64,000 nt of DNA from Rhizobacter sp. Root1221 (GTDB lineage Bacteria > Pseudomonadota > Gammaproteobacteria > Burkholderiales > Burkholderiaceae_C). Where the stretch lies: the NCBI RefSeq assembly GCF_001425785.1, contig NZ_LMDI01000012.1:311566-375565 (forward strand). The letters run 5' to 3'. Every line of letters begins with the position of its first letter. The first letter of the stretch is position 1. Both the position numbers and the translations under genes were made by a program. Shown here one piece after another: positions 54,177-63,109 of this stretch. Under the pieces are notes generated by a model. The model did no database searches. It was not told the DNA's origin and saw only the letters and a program-made list of their open reading frames with translations.

Positions 54177-55142
54177 TCACGTGCGCCTCGAACCCGCAGC
54201 CCTCGGTGTCGTGGGTGGCGCCGCCCTCGCCTTCGATGGGGAGCGTGCCGGCCGCTTGACGTCCTCGAACAGGTCATACAGCTGTTGGGCGGCGGTCGAC
54301 AATGAACGCCCGCGGCGCCGAATCAACCCCACCTTGCGTGTGACCACGGGGTCGACAAGAGGAAGGCTGACGAGCAACGGGTGATCAGGACCCGGCATGG
54401 CCATGGACGGGACGGCGGCGACGCCGAGGCCTGCTTCAACCAGACCGATCATCGTCGTCACATGCTGCGCTTCGTAGATCGCCTGCGGTCTGCCGCTCAC
54501 GCCGGCCAGCGCCTGATCCAGCAGGACACGGTTGCCCGAAGCGCGCCCAACCGAAATGAAGTCGTACTCCGCAAGTTGTGCCCATGTCACGCGGCGCAGC
54601 TTCGCCATCGGATGATCGCGCCGGCAGGCCGCAACAAAGCGCTCTTCCACCAGCGGCTTGAACTCCAGTTCGCCCTCCTGGGATCCGATGAAGTTGAGCC
54701 CGAAGTCGGCCTCGCCGCGGCCCACCGCCGCCAGCACCTCGTTCGCGCCCGCATCCAGCACCTTGACCCGCACCTTCGGGCATAGCACGTGATACCGGCG
54801 TATCACCTCTGACAGGTAGTAGTAGACGGTCGACGGGACGCATGCGACCGTCACTTCGCCCATGTGCGTCGCGGCCACGCCGCGGATGCCCAGCAGCGTG
54901 GCGTCGAGCTCGTCCAGCAGCTCTCGCACCTTGCGCTCGAAGTCACGGCCCACTGCCGTGAGCGTCACCCGCCGGGTGGTGCGTTCAAGAAGCCTCACCC
55001 CCAGTGCCTGCTCGAGCTTGTCGATCCGCCGGCTGAAGGCCGGCTGCGACAGATGAACGGATTCCGCCGCCTTGCGAAAGCTGCTCAGTTCCGCCACGGC
55101 GCGAAAGGCGAGCAAGTCGTTGAGGTCGAAGTTGATGGCCAT
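54177..55142 (-). CDS. LysR-family transcriptional regulator
   Basis: A 321-residue regulator. The N-terminal winged helix is clear (LNDLLAFRAVAELSSFRKAAESVHLSQPAFSRRIDKLEQALGVRLLER is the expected arrangement over residues 7-55), followed by a linker helix and the two-lobed effector domain (EVTVACVPSTVYYYLSEVI, ADFGLNFIGSQEGELEF). Divergently transcribed from the tautomerase-like gene across an 89-bp gap, the classic layout for a LysR activator of the adjacent catabolic operon. Confidence 0.88.
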   Translation of the reverse strand: MAINFDLNDLLAFRAVAELSSFRKAAESVHLSQPAFSRRIDKLEQALGVRLLERTTRRVTLTAVGRDFERKVRELLDELDATLLGIRGVAATHMGEVTVACVPSTVYYYLSEVIRRYHVLCPKVRVKVLDAGANEVLAAVGRGEADFGLNFIGSQEGELEFKPLVEERFVAACRRDHPMAKLRRVTWAQLAEYDFISVGRASGNRVLLDQALAGVSGRPQAIYEAQHVTTMIGLVEAGLGVAAVPSMAMPGPDHPLLVSLPLVDPVVTRKVGLIRRRGRSLSTAAQQLYDLFEDVKRPARSPSKARAAPPTTPRAAGSRRT

Positions 55143-55231
55143 GGTGAACCCCTCGATTGATGTTCAAAGCGGATCAGTTGATCTTAAAGATGCAATTCAC
55201 TTTTGCAATGCCGTCGACCACTATTCAGTCC

Positions 55232-56329
55232 ATGAACCAAGTCATCCCCTGCGTCCTCATGCGTGCCGGCACGTCGAGAGGCCCCTTCTTCCTCCGCGAG
55301 TGGTTGCCTGCCGACGACGTGGCCCGCGACGAGGCATTGATCGGCGCCATCGGTGCATCCGACCTGTTGCAGGTGGATGGCGTCGGCGGCGGAAGCACCC
55401 TGACGAGCAAGGTCGCGATCGTCTCGAAGTCGAAAGAGCCGGGCTGCGATGTGGACTACCTGTTCGCGCAGGTCGGTGTGGGCCAGCGGTCCGTCGACAC
55501 CCGCCCCAACTGCGGCAACATGCTGTCCGGGGTGGCCCCGTTCGCCATCGAGCAAGGCCTCGTCCGTGCGCAAGATGGCGAGACCGTGGTGCGCGTGTTC
55601 AACGTCAACACACGGTCGCGCATCGACGTCACGGTGCAGACCCCTGGCGGGCGTGTGACGTATGAAGGCGAGACGGGCATCGACGGCGTGGCGGGTACCG
55701 CCGCCCCCGTCCGGCTCAACTTCCTCGATGCCTGGGGCGCTGTCACCGGATCGCTCTTTCCCACGGGCCGGCGCATCGACACCTTCGGTGGCCTGGCCGT
55801 GACCTGCATCGATGCGGCGATGCCGCTCGTGATCCTGCGGGCCAGCGAGCTTGGCCTGACCGGCCGTGAGACGCCGGCCGTGCTGGACGCCGACCGCGCC
55901 TTGCTCGATCGCATCGAATCCATCCGGCTGGCCGCCGGCGAGGCGATGGGCATGGGCGACGTGTCAGGCAGCGTCGTGCCCAAGCCGGTGATCGCCAGCG
56001 AGGGTGACGATGCCGACAGCGTGACGTCGCGCTACTTCACGCCGCGCCGCTGTCATGCGTCACATGCGGTGACCGGCGCCATCGGCGTCGCGACCGCCTT
56101 CGCCCTGCCGGGAACGGTCATCAGCGGTGCCTCGCACCGCGGCGGCACGCGGGGCATCTCCGTGCTGCATCCCCAAGGACGCATCGACGTCGAAGTCACG
56201 GTCGAGGGCACCGGCGACGGCGCCAGCGTCCAACGTGCCGCACTCGTGAGAACTGCGCGCAAGATCCTGCAGGGCGACCTGCATATCCCGTCCTATGTCT
56301 ATTCCAGACACGTTGAAGGAGACCGCCCC
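55232..56329 (+). CDS. PrpF-family isomerase (aconitate isomerase / 4-oxalomesaconate tautomerase-like), without its own stop codon
   Basis: About 366 residues of the PrpF fold (two diaminopimelate-epimerase-like halves): IPCVLMRAGTSRGPFFL, QVDGVGGGSTLTSKVAIVS, RPNCGNMLSGVAPFAIE and the second-half SRYFTPRRCHASHAVTGAIGVATAFALPG. Family members shift double bonds in unsaturated tricarboxylates, for example cis- to trans-aconitate, or 2-methylaconitate or oxalomesaconate. The start follows the family pattern MNQV-IPC; ATGs at 55208 and 55190 are alternatives. No stop codon ends this domain: the frame continues through IPSYVYSRHVEGDRP directly into the receptor protein. Confidence 0.8.
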
Positions 56330-57292
56330 ATGAAACGCCTCATTGCACCCGCAGTCGCTGCCGCCGTCCTCGCCGCCTCCGCACCGCTGGCGATGGCCTT
56401 TCCCGACAAGACCATCACCATCGTGGTTCCTACCGCGGCCGGGGGTGGCAACGACGCCATGGCCCGGACCATCGCGCAGCGCCTCGGCGCCCTGCTCGGC
56501 CAGACGGTCATCGTCGACAACCGCGCGGGGGCCAACGGCGCCATCGCCTGCGAGTACGTGGCGCGGGCCACGCCCGATGGCCACACGCTGGTGTTCGGGT
56601 ACATCGGCACGCACGCGATGAACCCCGCCCTGCAGAAGCTCCGCTATGACCCGGTAGCCGACTTCGCCCCGATCGGGCTGGTGGGCTACTCGCCGACCCT
56701 GATGGTGGCCAACAACACGGTCCCGGTGAAGGATGTGAAGGACCTGGTGGCCCAGCTCAAGGCCAAGCCCGACAAGTACACCTATGCCTCCGCCGGCAAC
56801 GGCACCGCGCCGCACTATGCCGCCGAACTGTTCAAGCTGAGCACCGGTGTCGTGATGCTCGGAGCTCCGTACAAGGGCGCCGCTCCCGCCATCAGCGACA
56901 CGATCGGCGGCCAGACCCAGTTCATGTTCCCGAGCCTGTTCACGGCACTTCCCCACGTCAAGTCCGGCAAGCTGCGCGCTTTTGCCATCGCCGGGCCGGC
57001 ACGGTCGCCGCTGTTGCCTGACGTGCCCACGCTCAAGGAGGCCGGCGTGAGCGGCGTGGAGGTTCAGCAGTGGTACGGCTTTTTCGCTCCCGCGAAGACG
57101 CCGAAGGCCGTGGTCGATCAACTGAACAAGGCGTTGAACCAGGTCCTTGCCGAAAAGGACATCGTCAAGCGGATGGAGGATCACGGCGCCACGGTCGAGA
57201 GCAGCACGCCGGAGCAGTTCGGGGCGTTGGTCAAGGGCGAGATCGTGAAATGGAAGGCCGTCGTCCAGCAGGCCAAGCTGACCGTCGAGTAA
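56330..57292 (+). CDS. Bug-family (TctC) tripartite tricarboxylate receptor
   Basis: A 320-residue periplasmic receptor with its own signal peptide (MKRLIAPAVAAAVLAASAPL, cleavage near AMA-F). Bug signature: FPDKTITIVVPTAAGGGNDAMARTIA, LLGQTVIVDNRAGANGAIACEYVARATPDGHTL and the YAPVADF-like YDPVADFAPIG. It has AAGGAG at 56315-56320 ahead of its ATG, so independent initiation is likely although the upstream frame is open. Bug proteins bind di- and tricarboxylates; no TctA/TctB membrane genes are adjacent. Confidence 0.87.
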   Translation: MKRLIAPAVAAAVLAASAPLAMAFPDKTITIVVPTAAGGGNDAMARTIAQRLGALLGQTVIVDNRAGANGAIACEYVARATPDGHTLVFGYIGTHAMNPALQKLRYDPVADFAPIGLVGYSPTLMVANNTVPVKDVKDLVAQLKAKPDKYTYASAGNGTAPHYAAELFKLSTGVVMLGAPYKGAAPAISDTIGGQTQFMFPSLFTALPHVKSGKLRAFAIAGPARSPLLPDVPTLKEAGVSGVEVQQWYGFFAPAKTPKAVVDQLNKALNQVLAEKDIVKRMEDHGATVESSTPEQFGALVKGEIVKWKAVVQQAKLTVE

Positions 57293-57305
57293 GGGAGGCC
57301 GAGCC

Positions 57306-58166
57306 ATGAACGCGTCCCTAGACGACCTGCAGGCCTGGGTTGGCCGCAGCGAATCCACGCACGACGAGATCAGCCCGACGCCCGTGAAGGCCCTCGATGC
57401 CACGCTGGACCACCCGCCGCGTGCCATCGAACGCGGCACCCCCTTGCACCCGCTCTGGCACTGGCTGTACTTCCTGCCATTGCACCGGCAGAGCGACATC
57501 GGCGCCGATGGCCACGCGCGTCGCGGCGGGTTCCTGCCTCCCGTGCCCTTGCCGCGTCGCATGTGGGCGGGCAGCCAGTTCGAGTTCAATGCACCGGTGC
57601 GTGTGGGTGATGTGGTGGAACGCCGGTCCACCATCACCGATGTCTCCGTGAAGGACGGCCGCACCGGGCAGCTGGTGTTCGTGAAGGTGCGGCACGAGCT
57701 TCGATGCAATGGCGCGGCCGCGCCTGCCATCGTCGAGTTCCACGACATCGTGTACCGCGAGGCCAAGCGGCCCGGCGACGTCGAACCACCCCCGCGGCTC
57801 GCCGAGACCGATGCGGCCTGGCAGCGGGTGGTGGTTCCCGACGACGTGTTGCTGTTCCGCTATTCCGCGCTCACGTTCAACGGCCACCGCATTCACTACG
57901 ACCGGCAGTACGTCACCCAGGTGGAGGGCTACCCCGGCCTGATCGTCCACGGCCCGCTGATCGCGACGCTGTTGATGGACCTGGTCCGCAGGAACGCACC
58001 TCAGGCCGACATCGCGACGTTCCGCTTCAAGGCGGTGCGGCCCACCTTCGACCTGAATCCGTTCCAGCTCAACGGCCAGGTCGGCGGCGATGGCAAGAGC
58101 GTTCGGCTGTGGGCCCAGGACCATGAGGGCTGGCTCACGATGGATGCAGTGGCGACGCTGCGCTGA
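57306..58166 (+). CDS. FAS1-like/MaoC-type acyl-CoA hydratase
   Basis: A 286-residue double hot-dog protein of the HTD2 / mesaconyl-C4-CoA hydratase type. The first half shows LHPLWHWLYFLPLHRQSDIGADGHARRG and MWAGSQFEFNAPVRVGDVVER; the second half LLFRYSALTFNGHRIHYDRQYVT, where the hydratase-motif Asn and His lie, and GLIVHGPLIATLLMD. GGGAGG precedes the ATG. Beside a CoA transferase and a CitE-like lyase it most likely hydrates itaconyl-CoA or mesaconyl-CoA to citramalyl-CoA. Confidence 0.82.
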   Translation: MNASLDDLQAWVGRSESTHDEISPTPVKALDATLDHPPRAIERGTPLHPLWHWLYFLPLHRQSDIGADGHARRGGFLPPVPLPRRMWAGSQFEFNAPVRVGDVVERRSTITDVSVKDGRTGQLVFVKVRHELRCNGAAAPAIVEFHDIVYREAKRPGDVEPPPRLAETDAAWQRVVVPDDVLLFRYSALTFNGHRIHYDRQYVTQVEGYPGLIVHGPLIATLLMDLVRRNAPQADIATFRFKAVRPTFDLNPFQLNGQVGGDGKSVRLWAQDHEGWLTMDAVATLR

Positions 58167-58183
58167 AATCAAGGGAACTCACC

Positions 58184-59365
58184 ATGCAACCCCTCAAGGG
58201 CATCACCGTGGTCACGCTGGAGCACGCCATCGCGGCCCCGTTCGCCACGCGCCAGCTCGCCGACCTCGGTGCCCGTGTCATCAAGATCGAGCGACCCGGC
58301 GTGGGCGATTTCGCCCGAGGCTACGACAACCGTGTGCGCGGGCTGGCTTCGCACTTCGTGTGGACCAACCGCTCGAAGGAAAGTCTCACCCTCGACGTCA
58401 AGCATGCCGATGCGGCCCAGGTGCTCGAACGCCTGGTCCTCGAGAAAGCCGACGTCGTGGTGCAGAACCTGGCCCCCGGCGCCGCTGCGCGACTGGGCTT
58501 GGGGTACGAAGCCCTGGCCGCCAGGAAGCCATCGATCATCGTGTGCGACATCTCGGGCTACGGTGCGGACGGACCGTACCGCGACAAGAAGGCCTACGAC
58601 CTGCTGATCCAGAGCGAAGCGGGTTTCGTGTCCGTCACCGGAACGGCCGACGAGCCCTGCAAGGCCGGCCCGTCGATCGCCGACATCGCCGCAGGCATGT
58701 ACGCCTACACCAACATCCTGGCGGCGCTGCTGCAGCGCGCGCAGACAGGACGCGGCCAGCACATCGACATCTCGATGCTGGAGGCCCTGGCCGAATGGAC
58801 CAGCTATCCGCTGTACTACGCCTTCGGCGGTGCGCCGCCGCCGCCGCGCACCGGGGCGGCGCACGCCACCATCTACCCGTACGGCCCGTTTCCCTCCGGC
58901 GCCGATGGCGGCAGTGTCATGCTGGGCCTGCAGAACGAACGGGAGTGGGTCAACTTCTGCGACAAGGTGCTTTGCCGTCCGGAACTCGCGAAAGATCCTC
59001 GCTTCGCAGGAAACGCCAGGCGCGTCGCGGAGCGGGGCGTGCTGCGGGACATCATCGTCGACGCGTTCTCGACGTTGAGCGCGGCCCAGGTGGTGGAGCG
59101 GCTGGATGCGGCCCAGATCGCCAACGCAAGGGTGAACACGATGCACGACGTCTGGGCGCATCCGCAGTTGCAGGCCCGCAGCCGATGGCGAGACGTGGGA
59201 ACGCCCGCCGGCGCCGTGCCGGCGATGCTGCCGCCGGGCACGTGGAACGAGGGACCCCGCATGGACCCAGTGCCCTCGCTCGGCCAGCACACGGATGCGA
59301 TCCTGGCTGAACTCGGGCTCGACACCGGTACGGTCAATCGCCTGCGGGCGGCGGAGGCGATCTGA
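58184..59365 (+). CDS. CaiB/BaiF family CoA transferase
   Basis: A 393-residue family III CoA transferase. Starts LKGITVVTLEHAIAAPFATRQLADLGARVIKIERP, the conserved first strand and helix; the catalytic Asp is expected in GPSIADIAAGMYAYTNILAAL near residue 168, and GRGQHIDISMLEAL follows. Such enzymes move CoA between carboxylic acids, often from succinyl-CoA. In this cluster itaconate or mesaconate is the likely acceptor. AAGGGA precedes the ATG; the stop overlaps the next start. Confidence 0.9.
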   Translation: MQPLKGITVVTLEHAIAAPFATRQLADLGARVIKIERPGVGDFARGYDNRVRGLASHFVWTNRSKESLTLDVKHADAAQVLERLVLEKADVVVQNLAPGAAARLGLGYEALAARKPSIIVCDISGYGADGPYRDKKAYDLLIQSEAGFVSVTGTADEPCKAGPSIADIAAGMYAYTNILAALLQRAQTGRGQHIDISMLEALAEWTSYPLYYAFGGAPPPPRTGAAHATIYPYGPFPSGADGGSVMLGLQNEREWVNFCDKVLCRPELAKDPRFAGNARRVAERGVLRDIIVDAFSTLSAAQVVERLDAAQIANARVNTMHDVWAHPQLQARSRWRDVGTPAGAVPAMLPPGTWNEGPRMDPVPSLGQHTDAILAELGLDTGTVNRLRAAEAI

Positions 59366-60198
59366 TGCCGGCCTCGCTCACGGATGCACGCACCTACCTC
59401 TTCGTGCCGGGGAACCGCCCCGAACGGTTCGCGAAAGCACTGGACAGCGGTGCCGATGCCGTCGTGTTCGACCTGGAGGATGCCGTGGCGCCAGACGACA
59501 AGGGCGCCGCACGTGACGCCATCGCGCGATGGTGTGGTGGGGCGGACAAGCGGAACCGGGAACGTGTGCTCATCCGCATCAACGAGGCGGACTCGCGGCA
59601 TTTCCCGGACGATCTTCGCTTGCTGCGAGAGGCCTGCATCGGGCAGTTGATGCTGGCGAAGGCGGAAACGCCGGATCATGTCCGGTGCGTGTTGTCGGGT
59701 GTCCCGGAGGCAGCCGTTCTCGCATTGGTCGAGACGGCGCGGGGCGTTGCCCAAGTGCAGACCCTGGCCCGCACCCCGGGTGTCGTTCGACTCGCGTTCG
59801 GCACGCTGGACTACGCGCTGGATCTCGACCTGGACATCGCCGACAGCGCGGATGGCCTCGCGCATGCGGCAGGAGCGCTCGCGCTCGCCTCTCGCGTGGC
59901 GGATCTTCCGCCGCCGGTGGCCGGCGTCACCCCGCAGCTCGACGAGCAGCCCCGGCTGCTGGCGGACTGGGCGTGGGCGCGCCGGTTCGGTTTCGGCGCG
60001 AAGCTGTGCATCCACCCGAGGCAGATCGCACCGCTTCACGGCGCCATGGCACCGGACCCGCAGGCGATCGCCTGGGCCGGGCGTGTGCTCGCGGCAGAAA
60101 CCGCCTCGCCAGGGGCCGCGCAACTCGACGGCCGAATGATCGACCGTCCCGTCGTCCTGCTCGCGCAACGCACGTTGCAGCGCGCTGCCCGGAACTGA
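59365..60198 (+). CDS. CitE-family CoA-ester lyase (citramalyl-CoA lyase-like)
   Basis: A 277-residue HpcH/CitE-fold lyase. Motifs: YLFVPGNRPERFAKALDSGADAVVFDLEDAV, RVLIRINEADSRHF, LVETARGVAQVQTLAR and KLCIHPRQIAPLH. The metal-binding Glu and Asp (VETARG ... FGTLDYALDLDL) are present. Proteins of this type split (S)- or (R)-citramalyl-CoA or malyl-CoA. It begins within the stop of the CoA transferase gene (TGATG). In context it would yield acetyl-CoA and pyruvate from citramalyl-CoA. Confidence 0.87.
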   Translation: MPASLTDARTYLFVPGNRPERFAKALDSGADAVVFDLEDAVAPDDKGAARDAIARWCGGADKRNRERVLIRINEADSRHFPDDLRLLREACIGQLMLAKAETPDHVRCVLSGVPEAAVLALVETARGVAQVQTLARTPGVVRLAFGTLDYALDLDLDIADSADGLAHAAGALALASRVADLPPPVAGVTPQLDEQPRLLADWAWARRFGFGAKLCIHPRQIAPLHGAMAPDPQAIAWAGRVLAAETASPGAAQLDGRMIDRPVVLLAQRTLQRAARN

Positions 60199-60228
60199 TT
60201 CCGTCACCACCCTCCAGAGGAACCCATC

Positions 60229-61575
60229 ATGTCAGCCACCATCATCGACTCGGCCATCTTCCAGGGCATCTTCTCCAGCGATGAGATGCGTCACGTGTGG
60301 TCCGACGAGAACCGCACGAAGAAGTACCTCGACATCGAGTCCGCGCTGGCCAAGGTGCAGGGGCGCCTGCGCCTCATCCCCCAGGAAGCGGCCGACGAGA
60401 TCGTCAGCCACTGCCACCTCGACCAGATCGACATGGCGAAGCTGCGCCTGCAGACCGAACGCATCGGCTACCCGATCCTCGGGGTGGTGTCGCAACTCAA
60501 CGCGTTGTGCCGCGACAAGCTCGGTGAATACTGCCACTGGGGCGCCACGACCCAGGACATCACCGACACGGCCACCGTGTTGCAGATCCGCGAGGGTCTC
60601 GACATCGTCGACCGGGAGCTCGCTGCCATCTCCGCCGCGCTGGCCCGCCACGCGAAGGTGCACCGTGACACCCCGATGATCGGCCGCAGCAACCTGCAGC
60701 AGGCCATTCCGGTGACCTTCGGCTACAAGATGGCAGGATTGCTCTCTGCCATCGAGCGCCACCGCGAACGGCTGACGCAACTGCGTGAGCGGGTTCTCGT
60801 GGGCGAGTTCGCCGGGGCTGCCGGCACGTTGGCTTCGCTGGAGAGCGGGGCGATGGAGACGCAGGCGGGGCTGTGCGCCGAGCTCGGCTTGAAGCAGCCG
60901 GTGATCGCCTGGCACACGATCCGCGACAACATCGCGGAGGTGGGCACGTTCCTCGGCCTGGTGGGCGGCACGCTCGGCAAGCTCAGCATGGACGTGAAGC
61001 TCATGATGCAGACCGAAGTGGGCGAGGTCTACGAGCCGTTCGCCCATGGCCGCGGGTCCTCGAGCACCATGCCGCAGAAGCGCAACCCGATCTCCAGTTG
61101 CTACATCCACGCAGCCATCTCGGTCGTTCGCCAGCATGCGGCAGCGCTGATGGACGCGATGGTCGCCGACCACGAGCGTTCCACCGGCCCGTGGGAGATC
61201 GAATGGATCGTGCTTCCCGAGGCCTTCTGCCTCATGGCAGGCGCGCTGAAGCAATCCCGCTTCGTGCTCGAAGGCCTGGAGGTCGATGCCGAAGCGATGC
61301 GCCGCAACATCGACATGACCCAGGGGCTCGTGATGAGCGAGGCGGTGATGATGGGGCTGGGCCGCTACATCGGCCGCGAGTATGCGCACGACCTCGTGTA
61401 CGACATCTGCCGCGAGACGGTGAAGCAGCGCCGTCCGCTGCTCGACCTGCTCGCCGAGCATCCCGAGATCAGCCCGCACCTCGATCGTGCCGCGCTGGCC
61501 AAACTGTGCGACCCCGCCAACTACCTGGGTCAGTCAGGGGTGATGGTCGACCGGGTGCTGGCCACCCTGCGCTGA
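60229..61575 (+). CDS. Fumarase/adenylosuccinate lyase-superfamily enzyme (CMLE-like), possible trans-aconitate decarboxylase
   Basis: A 448-residue protein of the aspartase/fumarase superfamily, closest in pattern to 3-carboxy-cis,cis-muconate cycloisomerase: GEYCHWGATTQDITDTATVLQ, IGRSNLQQAIPVTFGYK, and the flexible loop signature GRGSSSTMPQKRNPISS near residue 276. GAGGAA precedes the ATG. No protocatechuate genes accompany it, so a muconate role is doubtful. The fungal trans-aconitate decarboxylase belongs to this same superfamily and is paired with a PrpF-type aconitate isomerase, exactly the pairing seen here. Confidence 0.85.
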   Translation: MSATIIDSAIFQGIFSSDEMRHVWSDENRTKKYLDIESALAKVQGRLRLIPQEAADEIVSHCHLDQIDMAKLRLQTERIGYPILGVVSQLNALCRDKLGEYCHWGATTQDITDTATVLQIREGLDIVDRELAAISAALARHAKVHRDTPMIGRSNLQQAIPVTFGYKMAGLLSAIERHRERLTQLRERVLVGEFAGAAGTLASLESGAMETQAGLCAELGLKQPVIAWHTIRDNIAEVGTFLGLVGGTLGKLSMDVKLMMQTEVGEVYEPFAHGRGSSSTMPQKRNPISSCYIHAAISVVRQHAAALMDAMVADHERSTGPWEIEWIVLPEAFCLMAGALKQSRFVLEGLEVDAEAMRRNIDMTQGLVMSEAVMMGLGRYIGREYAHDLVYDICRETVKQRRPLLDLLAEHPEISPHLDRAALAKLCDPANYLGQSGVMVDRVLATLR

Positions 61576-61693
61576 ACTTCTTGCCATGTGCATCCGATAC
61601 CGACTCCAGTAAAGTGCGAGGTGCCGTCACGAAGCCTGTGCGTTTGCAATCTCTGCTCGCGAGCGGTCGTGGGGTGAACTCAATTTCGAAGTT

Positions 61694-62365
61694 GTGAACG
61701 CCATTCAGTCCAACCAGCCCCGCTTCGCTGCCGCCATCGTCGACCTCGACGGCACGATGGTCGACACCCTCGGTGACTTCCAGGTGGCCCTCAACGCCTC
61801 GCTGGCCGACCTGGGGGCCGAGCGGGTCGACCGCACGTTCATCGAGCAGACGATCGGCAAGGGCTCCGAGCACCTGGTGCGCCAGACGCTGGCCGAGGTG
61901 GGCGCCCCGGCCGGCCGCTTCGATGAAGCGTTCGAGCGGTACCAGCACCATTACCAGCGCATCAACGGCAAGTACGCCAACGTGTATGACGGGGTGGTGG
62001 AAGGGCTCGTGCGCCTGCAGGCGAGCGGGCTCAAGCTCGCATGCCTGACGAACAAGCCGTTGGCGTTCGCCCGCACGTTGCTCGAACAGAAGGGCCTCGC
62101 CCCGTTTTTCCAGGTGTGTTTCGGCGGCGACAGCTTCGAACGCAAGAAGCCCGACCCGCTGCCGCTCCTGCGCACCTGCGACGCGCTGGGGGAGGCGCCG
62201 TCACGGGTGCTCGTGATCGGGGACTCGGTGAACGACGCGCTGGCCGCGCGTGCCGCGGGCTGCGAGGTGGTGCTGGTGCAGTACGGCTACAACCACGGCC
62301 AGCCGGTGGCCGATGTGGACTGCGACGGGGTGATCGACCGGCTGGACGCCGTGGCGATCGCCTGA
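61694..62365 (+). CDS. gph: Phosphoglycolate phosphatase
   Basis: A 223-residue HAD-family phosphatase removing phosphate from 2-phosphoglycolate. Motif I IVDLDGTMVDT with the nucleophile Asp is near residue 17, motif II CLTNKPL near residue 118, and motifs III-IV in KPDPLPLLRTCD and VIGDSVNDALAARAAG. The frame starts with GTG at 61694, since the next in-frame ATG falls inside motif I. Normally placed between rpe and trpE in this group, here separated from rpe by the accessory segment. Confidence 0.9.
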   Translation: MNAIQSNQPRFAAAIVDLDGTMVDTLGDFQVALNASLADLGAERVDRTFIEQTIGKGSEHLVRQTLAEVGAPAGRFDEAFERYQHHYQRINGKYANVYDGVVEGLVRLQASGLKLACLTNKPLAFARTLLEQKGLAPFFQVCFGGDSFERKKPDPLPLLRTCDALGEAPSRVLVIGDSVNDALAARAAGCEVVLVQYGYNHGQPVADVDCDGVIDRLDAVAIA

Positions 62366-62368
62366 ACG

Positions 62369-62953
62369 TCAGTCCGCCGTTCGGCCCAGCAGGTTTTCCT
62401 TGAGCAGCGAGTCGGCGGGCGACTTGCCCAGCCAGATCTTCAGCAGCGCCGAATAGAACTCGGGTTCCTTGATGGGCTGGCCGGCCACCTTGCCGTTCAC
62501 GGTGATGACCGTGCCGGTGCCGGGCACCCAGTCGACCGTGAACGAGTCGCCGGCGCCGAGCTTCTTGTACTGGAAGAAGATGTCGCTCATGGCCATCACA
62601 CCCGCCACCGACTTCGAGAACTCGTCGCGCGGTGCGTTGTCTTCCATGCCGCGCGCGAACAGCTTGCCGAGTTCGGCGGCGTTGATCTCGCGCAGCATCA
62701 CGATGTGCATGCGTTTCGGGCCCGGCTGCGCGATGACGGCGTCGGGCGTGGTGGCCTTGGCCGGCAGGTACAGCGCGGCCGTGTAGACCTTGAAGATGGC
62801 CTTGAGCCGCAGGCCCGCGCCGTTCAGCTGCAGCTTGCTGTTGGCCACCTGGGCCGTGTCGTCGTACTTGACGCCGGCCACCGTGACGGGTGCGGCAAGG
62901 CTGGTCAGCGGGAAGGCCAGGGCCAGGCTGGCGGCAATGAAAAATCGACGCAT
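62369..62953 (-). CDS. Chalcone isomerase-like exported protein
   Basis: A 194-residue exported protein with a signal peptide (MRRFFIAASLALAFPLTSLA). The mature part matches the bacterial chalcone isomerase-like family: VAGVKYDDTAQVANSKLQLNGAGLRLKAIFKVYTAALYLP, PKRMHIVMLREINAAELGKLFARG and VPGTGTVITVNGK. Bacterial members are not known to act on flavonoids and their role is open. Convergent with gph, with a gap of three bases, and divergent from the trpE leader. Confidence 0.85.
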   Translation of the reverse strand: MRRFFIAASLALAFPLTSLAAPVTVAGVKYDDTAQVANSKLQLNGAGLRLKAIFKVYTAALYLPAKATTPDAVIAQPGPKRMHIVMLREINAAELGKLFARGMEDNAPRDEFSKSVAGVMAMSDIFFQYKKLGAGDSFTVDWVPGTGTVITVNGKVAGQPIKEPEFYSALLKIWLGKSPADSLLKENLLGRTAD

Positions 62954-63109
62954 CGCGGAGGCAATTCCATCAGGTTGAACGAACGGCTCCGGCCAAAAGC
63001 GGCCAGGGTGCAAACGATTGTGACAGCAGCCGGGCCGCGGCACCCCCCGGGTTTGTGGGGCCTGCGCTGCGAAACCTGGCGACTCTGCCGAGCCTGCTAC
63101 ACTTTTTCG

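Noticed and set aside
54073-54180. Extended N-terminus of the flavin oxidoreductase from GTG 54180
   Set aside because: The extra 36 residues have no family match and overlap the LysR stop; GTG 54072 has a better ribosome site and gives the usual length.
60229-61575. Plain assignment as PcaB (protocatechuate pathway) or adenylosuccinate lyase
   Set aside because: No pca or purine genes are near; the partner genes point to C5/C6 carboxylic acid metabolism. Kept only as a superfamily call with a proposed role.
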